Assembly (NCBI RefSeq): GCF_000956175.1
Contig: NZ_CP011070.1
Location: forward strand, 1,730,147-1,794,146
Length of the DNA stretch: 64,000 bases
Reading direction: 5' to 3'
Origin: Nitrosopumilus adriaticus
GTDB taxonomy: Archaea > Thermoproteota > Nitrososphaeria > Nitrososphaerales > Nitrosopumilaceae
Below the pieces are notes generated by a model that had not been told where the DNA came from, ran no database searches, and saw only the letters and a list, made by a program, of their open reading frames with translations. The position numbers and the translations under genes are program-made. Shown here one piece after another: positions 60,130 through 64,000 of the stretch. Within the stretch, counting starts at the first letter, position 1; each line of letters begins with the position of its first letter.

Positions 60130-60261
60130 ATGAAGTATATGGCTGAAGATATCAGATGTCCAAGGTGTGAGAAAATCATGGTAGATATGCAAGCTTGTCA
60201 TATGTTTTGTCCAAATTGTGGAGCTCATTTAGATTGTTCTGATAAAGGAAATTATTGGTAA
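60130..60261 (+). CDS. Small zinc-ribbon protein
   Basis: 43 residues (39 from an alternative ATG at 60139). Two CxxC pairs, CPRCEK and CPNCGAH, make a zinc ribbon, ending HLDCSDKGNYW. Its stop at 60259-60261 abuts the convergent gene. Function unknown. Confidence 0.7.
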   Translation: MKYMAEDIRCPRCEKIMVDMQACHMFCPNCGAHLDCSDKGNYW

Positions 60262-60435
60262 TTACATTCCAGGTCGATCTGGAATATAGTCGGATGCCAT
60301 GTTAATTGCCTGATCTTTCATGATTTCAAGATACGAATCGTAATCGGTTTCAAAGTTACAATGAGGACATTTAACATTGGAAATATCATCGTCTAAGATT
60401 GCAACTTTTTCACATTCAGGACATTTTGCATCCAT
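60262..60435 (-). CDS. Small zinc-ribbon protein
   Basis: 57 residues. MDAKCPECEKVAILDDDISNVKCPHCNF has two CxxC pairs for one zinc site; a helical tail (YLEIMKDQAINMASDY) follows. It is tail-to-tail with the gene at 60130 with zero spacing. Function unknown. Confidence 0.7.
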   Translation of the reverse strand: MDAKCPECEKVAILDDDISNVKCPHCNFETDYDSYLEIMKDQAINMASDYIPDRPGM

Positions 60436-60487
60436 ATACTAGTTTTCCAATTAAGATATTTAATCATAATCAATCAATTGGTCTTAA

Positions 60488-60561
60488 GCGGAGTTAGTTT
60501 AGTCTGGTATGACGTCAGCTTCCCAAGCTGAAGGCCGCGGGTTCAAATCCCGCACTCCGCA
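60488..60561 (+). tRNA. tRNA-Gly (CCC anticodon)
   Basis: Acceptor stem GCGGAGT pairs with ACTCCGC plus discriminator A. The anticodon stem TCAGC/GCTGA encloses loop TTCCCAA (anticodon CCC). The T arm is CGGG-TTCAAAT-CCCG. CCA is not encoded and no intron is seen. Confidence 0.93.
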
Positions 60562-61524
60562 TTATAACTCTCTAATTGCCTGCTCAATTACTCCTCTATC
60601 AGGAGCCTTTGGATTAAATTTTAAATAATTTTTAAGATCATCTTTTGCTTCAGCATTCTTGTTTTGTTTTTCTCTTAGATATGCCCTATTTTTATAAATT
60701 TTAGCAGATCTTTTTGGATTAATTTCGATTGCTTTTGTATAATATTTTTCTGCTTTTTCAAATTGATTTGTTTTAAGATAATAATTTCCAAGACCATTAC
60801 AAGTCAAATATGATCTTTTATTTATTTCCAAACATTTTTCATAAAATTTTACACATTCAGGGGAACTTTGTTGATTCATTAAAGATCCTAATTGTTGTAA
60901 AGCAGTAGAATTTTCTGGAGAAATTTCTAAAGATTGTTTTAATAATTCTATTGCATCTGAAGAATTTTTAAGAATATTTTGTCGTTCAGAAATGAGACAT
61001 AGTCGATTTGATTTATCAGTAGAATCATTTTCTAGTTTTAAAGAAGATAAAATATCAATTGGTGCTAACAATATTAATAATCTCCCATCTTCAGACCATT
61101 CTTTGTCAAAAATGTTTTCAGGTATTGCTCCTTCCTGTTGTTCACCTTCTCGGTTACCTTTCTGAATATAATGCAGAATAGTTTTTTCTTCTTTATCATA
61201 ACCTGTAATGATTGATGCATGTTGTGTAATTTCTGGAATCCCTGGCAGAATGACAATTGGAGGTATTCCAGTATCAATAATTTTTTTTAGTTCGGATAAA
61301 GATGAATTTACTATCTTACATGTTAGGCCATATCTTTCAGCTAATTCTATTCCTTCTATAATTATACTACCATTAAATTCTGAATATTTTTTGGCAGTCT
61401 CAATAGCTTCTGCCATTGGTAATTCTACATTCCAATATTTTGATACGACGTTAATTGGTAATGGAAGACAGATATTTTCTTCGTCAACTAGAGGTAAAAG
61501 TAATTCGTGATCTTCTTGCTCCAT
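60562..61524 (-). CDS. C39-like peptidase domain fused to TPR repeats
   Basis: 320 residues. The N-terminal half resembles C39/papain-like proteins: ENICLPLPINVVSKYW aligns with the usual CGPAAL...YW, keeping the Cys. ITQHASIITGYD supplies the His, and a D follows. The C-terminal half has tetratricopeptide repeats (CNGLGNYYLKTNQFEKAEKYYTKAIEINP). No signal peptide is seen. It could process a peptide bound by the TPR part. It converges directly with the tRNA-Gly gene. Confidence 0.75.
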   Translation of the reverse strand: MEQEDHELLLPLVDEENICLPLPINVVSKYWNVELPMAEAIETAKKYSEFNGSIIIEGIELAERYGLTCKIVNSSLSELKKIIDTGIPPIVILPGIPEITQHASIITGYDKEEKTILHYIQKGNREGEQQEGAIPENIFDKEWSEDGRLLILLAPIDILSSLKLENDSTDKSNRLCLISERQNILKNSSDAIELLKQSLEISPENSTALQQLGSLMNQQSSPECVKFYEKCLEINKRSYLTCNGLGNYYLKTNQFEKAEKYYTKAIEINPKRSAKIYKNRAYLREKQNKNAEAKDDLKNYLKFNPKAPDRGVIEQAIREL

Positions 61525-61558
61525 TAATCAAAGAAATTTTTAGAGTTATTAAAATCAA

Positions 61559-62101
61559 TCATAGAAAACAGAATTTTTCAATTAAATCATTACCATCATT
61601 TGTCATTTCGGGATGAAATTGGGTTCCAAAAATTGGTTTTTTATCATATTGAATAATTTCATATTTACAATTATTTGATTCTGCAAGAGGAATTAAAATA
61701 GGAGGTAGTCGTGATATCTCGAATCCATGACTCTCAAAAACATTAAGGGATCCATTACAAACTAAATTCTCTTTTGATATACTGATTAATTCATTTCCTT
61801 TTTGAAGTAATTTAGTTTTTCGAATTGTTCCACCTAATGTAAGGGCCAAAATTTCTGCACCATAACAGATTCCAAGTAATTTGATATTATTTTTAATGGA
61901 AAAATTAATAATTTTGGAATTGATTTCGTTAATCTTTTTTTCATTTTTTCTTCTTCCAGATAGAATAAAACCATCATAATTTGAAAGAGAGTTCAGGTTT
62001 AGAATGTGAGGAGTTTGTTTTTTAAATGAAATATTTTTTTGAGTTAGAAATTCAGTTAAATTTTTTGTGTAGATAGAACCGTTATCAACAACTAAGATCA
62101 A
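61559..62101 (-). CDS. Class I glutamine amidotransferase (GuaA N-terminal-like)
   Basis: 180 residues. The nucleophile elbow is LLGICYGAEILAL, and the His-Glu pair is in FGTQFHPEMT. The length and the VVDNGSIYTKNL start match the separate glutaminase subunit of archaeal GMP synthase. The GMP synthase ATPase partner is not in this window, so a different amidotransferase remains possible. It abuts the UPF0182 gene. Confidence 0.75.
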   Translation of the reverse strand: MILVVDNGSIYTKNLTEFLTQKNISFKKQTPHILNLNSLSNYDGFILSGRRKNEKKINEINSKIINFSIKNNIKLLGICYGAEILALTLGGTIRKTKLLQKGNELISISKENLVCNGSLNVFESHGFEISRLPPILIPLAESNNCKYEIIQYDKKPIFGTQFHPEMTNDGNDLIEKFCFL

Positions 62102-64000
62102 TTAGTTGCCTACCTCAATTGAGACATAATGTATCTCAGATATTCCATCCTTGACAAATATTGTTCCAATGTTGAGATTATTTTCTTCTTGCCACATGAA
62201 TACTCTATCGCTACGTGGTTTTACAAAGTCATCAATGAATTCATGGAGGAATTCTTCAGTATTTTCACGATCACTTTCAGTAAAGAAGAAGATCTCACCT
62301 TCGTTAAATGATAATGGAATCTGAATTGATGTTGGTTCAGATACAGTAATGTTACTTTCTTCAAATACCGATTTTATTATTTTAATCCTATCACTCCTAA
62401 CTAATTCAACATAATTGTCATCTGCTGTAGTTACAGTTGGTGCTACTCCAGAAACTTTTTTGAGATAAGCTTCAAAGGCTTTTTCCTGAGTTTCACCTAA
62501 TCCAACAAAATATTCTCCATTAAATGCTGCACCTACTGCTGCAATTGTACCTAATTGTGCAACTACACCACCAGCTCCTGCAGTATATACTGGAATAAAG
62601 TAGATATCATGATCACCTACACGATACAAAATATTATCACCAATTCTTGGATTTCTCAAGAGTGTTTTTAGTTGAGCAAATTCTGGATCTCTATCAAGTG
62701 CCTCTCTAACTGCGGTAGGACCAATTAATTTGGTTGTAGAGTTTAGTGGAACTTCATAGAATTGGAGATTTCCTAGATTAGTTAGATCATTTTCAACTAC
62801 CATGTATCCTGCAAGGTTCCTTCCTTGAGAACCTCTTAATTCTAATGATAGTAAGCCCAAGAATTCAGTTTGTGCAAAACCAGGAGGTTTTGCCTCAACA
62901 TAATAGGTATCTAATCCACGTGGAATTTCATAGAATTCATTAGCTTGGATAAATGTCTCAACATTAGTAACATGGTAGATATTGTACATCTCTGTTTTCC
63001 AATTAAATAATTCAACAGGGTATCTGATTTGTTCTTCTAGCCAGGTAGGCATTGGTTTGAATTGGTCAGAATATTGACTAGCAAACATATCTGAAAAGAA
63101 ATCATCTCCAGTCTTTAGTAATTGAATATCACCATTGTAAGTGTCTACTAGTGCATATCCAACCAAACGTAAGTATGGATTTCCAACAGACCATGGAACA
63201 TCATTTGTATCAAATCCAATAATTAATGGAATTAGCCAATAGGAATTAGTTCCATCAGTAACAGGAAGTGAATCTAGTTCTTTTCCAAATAAATCATAAA
63301 GAAAGTAAGGATACAATATTTCCATTCTATCATGCACATCTTTGTATCTCATAATGTGAACTGATTCAGCAGGAAATGAAAGTAAAAAGTTTGGCTCAAA
63401 TATCCAACTTAGAGGTGGTGAAACATCCAATCCACCTAAACCAGAATAAGATACTCCTCCTAATTCTGCACTGTTTTGACTATCTCGTGAATTTGGATAG
63501 CCAGACCAAGTTTGCTCAAATAATCCACCTTCACCATAGTAAATCTCTCTTTGTTTGAAAAATTCACCACTATCAACTATTTGACCATCAGTTGCTTCAA
63601 GGGTTAAGAATCCATTAGGAACGTGAGTGTAAACTAGATGTTCGTTATACCATCTATTTTCAAGACTAACTGATGTTGGTAAAATTGGTTTCATTGAGGC
63701 TGTCCAATAAAGCGTATTGTTAAATCTGAGAATATCATTATCCTCAAAGTCTACATAAGGAATAAGACCAATTTCAGGCTTTAATTTGGCAAAAGCTGCT
63801 TCCCAATCCCAAACTCTAATGACATCTAATACATCGCTATGTTGATTAACATAATTTTTTATATTATTTGCAGAAACAGATGTTAGTTTTACATCATGAA
63901 TATTTTCTTGTATATTGTTTAGTTCGCCAAGATATCGATTCACTCCTATTTGTTGAGCTGTGTATGGACCCAAAAATTCTATCTTTTTGGCATCAGCTAT
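62102..64000 (-). CDS. UPF0182 family membrane protein, C-terminal part (runs off right edge)
   Basis: The frame is open from the right edge to the TAG at 62102, giving about 632 residues of the C-terminal part; there is no internal start requirement. Characteristic segments are VIRVWDWEAAFAKL, GLDVSPPLSWIFEPN and GGVVAQLGTIAAVGAAFNGEYFVG. UPF0182 proteins have N-terminal membrane helices and a large outer domain of unknown role. The N-terminus lies outside the window. Confidence 0.92.
   Translation of the reverse strand: MADAKKIEFLGPYTAQQIGVNRYLGELNNIQENIHDVKLTSVSANNIKNYVNQHSDVLDVIRVWDWEAAFAKLKPEIGLIPYVDFEDNDILRFNNTLYWTASMKPILPTSVSLENRWYNEHLVYTHVPNGFLTLEATDGQIVDSGEFFKQREIYYGEGGLFEQTWSGYPNSRDSQNSAELGGVSYSGLGGLDVSPPLSWIFEPNFLLSFPAESVHIMRYKDVHDRMEILYPYFLYDLFGKELDSLPVTDGTNSYWLIPLIIGFDTNDVPWSVGNPYLRLVGYALVDTYNGDIQLLKTGDDFFSDMFASQYSDQFKPMPTWLEEQIRYPVELFNWKTEMYNIYHVTNVETFIQANEFYEIPRGLDTYYVEAKPPGFAQTEFLGLLSLELRGSQGRNLAGYMVVENDLTNLGNLQFYEVPLNSTTKLIGPTAVREALDRDPEFAQLKTLLRNPRIGDNILYRVGDHDIYFIPVYTAGAGGVVAQLGTIAAVGAAFNGEYFVGLGETQEKAFEAYLKKVSGVAPTVTTADDNYVELVRSDRIKIIKSVFEESNITVSEPTSIQIPLSFNEGEIFFFTESDRENTEEFLHEFIDDFVKPRSDRVFMWQEENNLNIGTIFVKDGISEIHYVSIEVGN

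Overview
The window is AT-rich archaeal chromosome, most likely from an ammonia-oxidising Thaumarchaeota (Nitrosopumilus/Nitrosarchaeum-like). The evidence is archaeal information-processing genes (aIF2 alpha and gamma, Nop10, S6e, L2, Pelota, SmAP, Lhr, Cdc48, GatDE, a long 7S SRP RNA, a box C/D guide RNA), an AglB-type oligosaccharyltransferase, a UPF0182 protein and a tetraether lipid synthase-like radical SAM protein. These sit beside bacterial-type genes known in this lineage (DnaK-DnaJ-GrpE, bacterial-type MetK, anaerobic cobalamin genes). TTG and GTG starts are common and several genes look leaderless. No prophage, insertion sequence or CRISPR array was seen. No gene-free stretch exceeds about 300 bp; the longest unexplained gap is 41206-41427.

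Positions 1-16600 are an accessory surface-glycan region. It holds glycosyltransferases, a polysaccharide deacetylase, sugar epimerases/dehydratases, GDP-mannose 4,6-dehydratase and two Gfo/Idh/MocA oxidoreductases. It also holds a nonulosonic (legionaminic/sialic-like) acid set: PtmF-like and PtmA-like enzymes, a CMP-sugar synthetase, a 4,6-dehydratase, a NeuB/LegI synthase and a NeuC/LegG epimerase. An MBOAT acyltransferase paired with an SGNH-like membrane protein follows. Positions 16640-19641 hold the Tes-like gene, divergent from a TrmB-DtxR regulator pair, with an imperfect palindrome between them. Positions 19691-31748 carry housekeeping genes: YjbQ, a box C/D sRNA, Pelota, CutA, a site-2-type protease, a tRNA thiolase, SRP RNA, L2, Cdc48 and GatD/GatE. 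Positions 31754-41205 hold tRNA-Leu, the grpE-dnaK-dnaJ operon, a DUF354 protein, tRNA-Gln, a UDP-glucose-dehydrogenase-like gene and a two-gene ABC exporter. Positions 41428-48705 hold an RPA-like protein, Lhr helicase, a RadB-like recombinase, SmAP and MetK. Positions 48785-54314 are a cobalamin cluster (cbiD-cbiG-cbiX-cbiC, divergent cbiA, then the adenosyltransferase). Positions 54355-60064 are translation and N-glycosylation genes. The right end holds small zinc-ribbon proteins, tRNA-Gly, a C39-TPR protein, a class I glutamine amidotransferase and a truncated UPF0182 gene.

Five genes (near 1551, 7653, 14986, 29389 and 38xxx-39148) are each broken by what reads as one missing A in an A-run. 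Each is restored by adding a single A. One of them is GatD, which should be essential, so systematic sequence error is the simplest explanation. The most notable other finds are a box C/D sRNA at 20311-20371, the partial nonulosonate pathway, the MBOAT/SGNH pair, the Tes/TrmB intergenic palindrome, and a translationally coupled 47-residue membrane protein between the RadB-like and Lhr genes.
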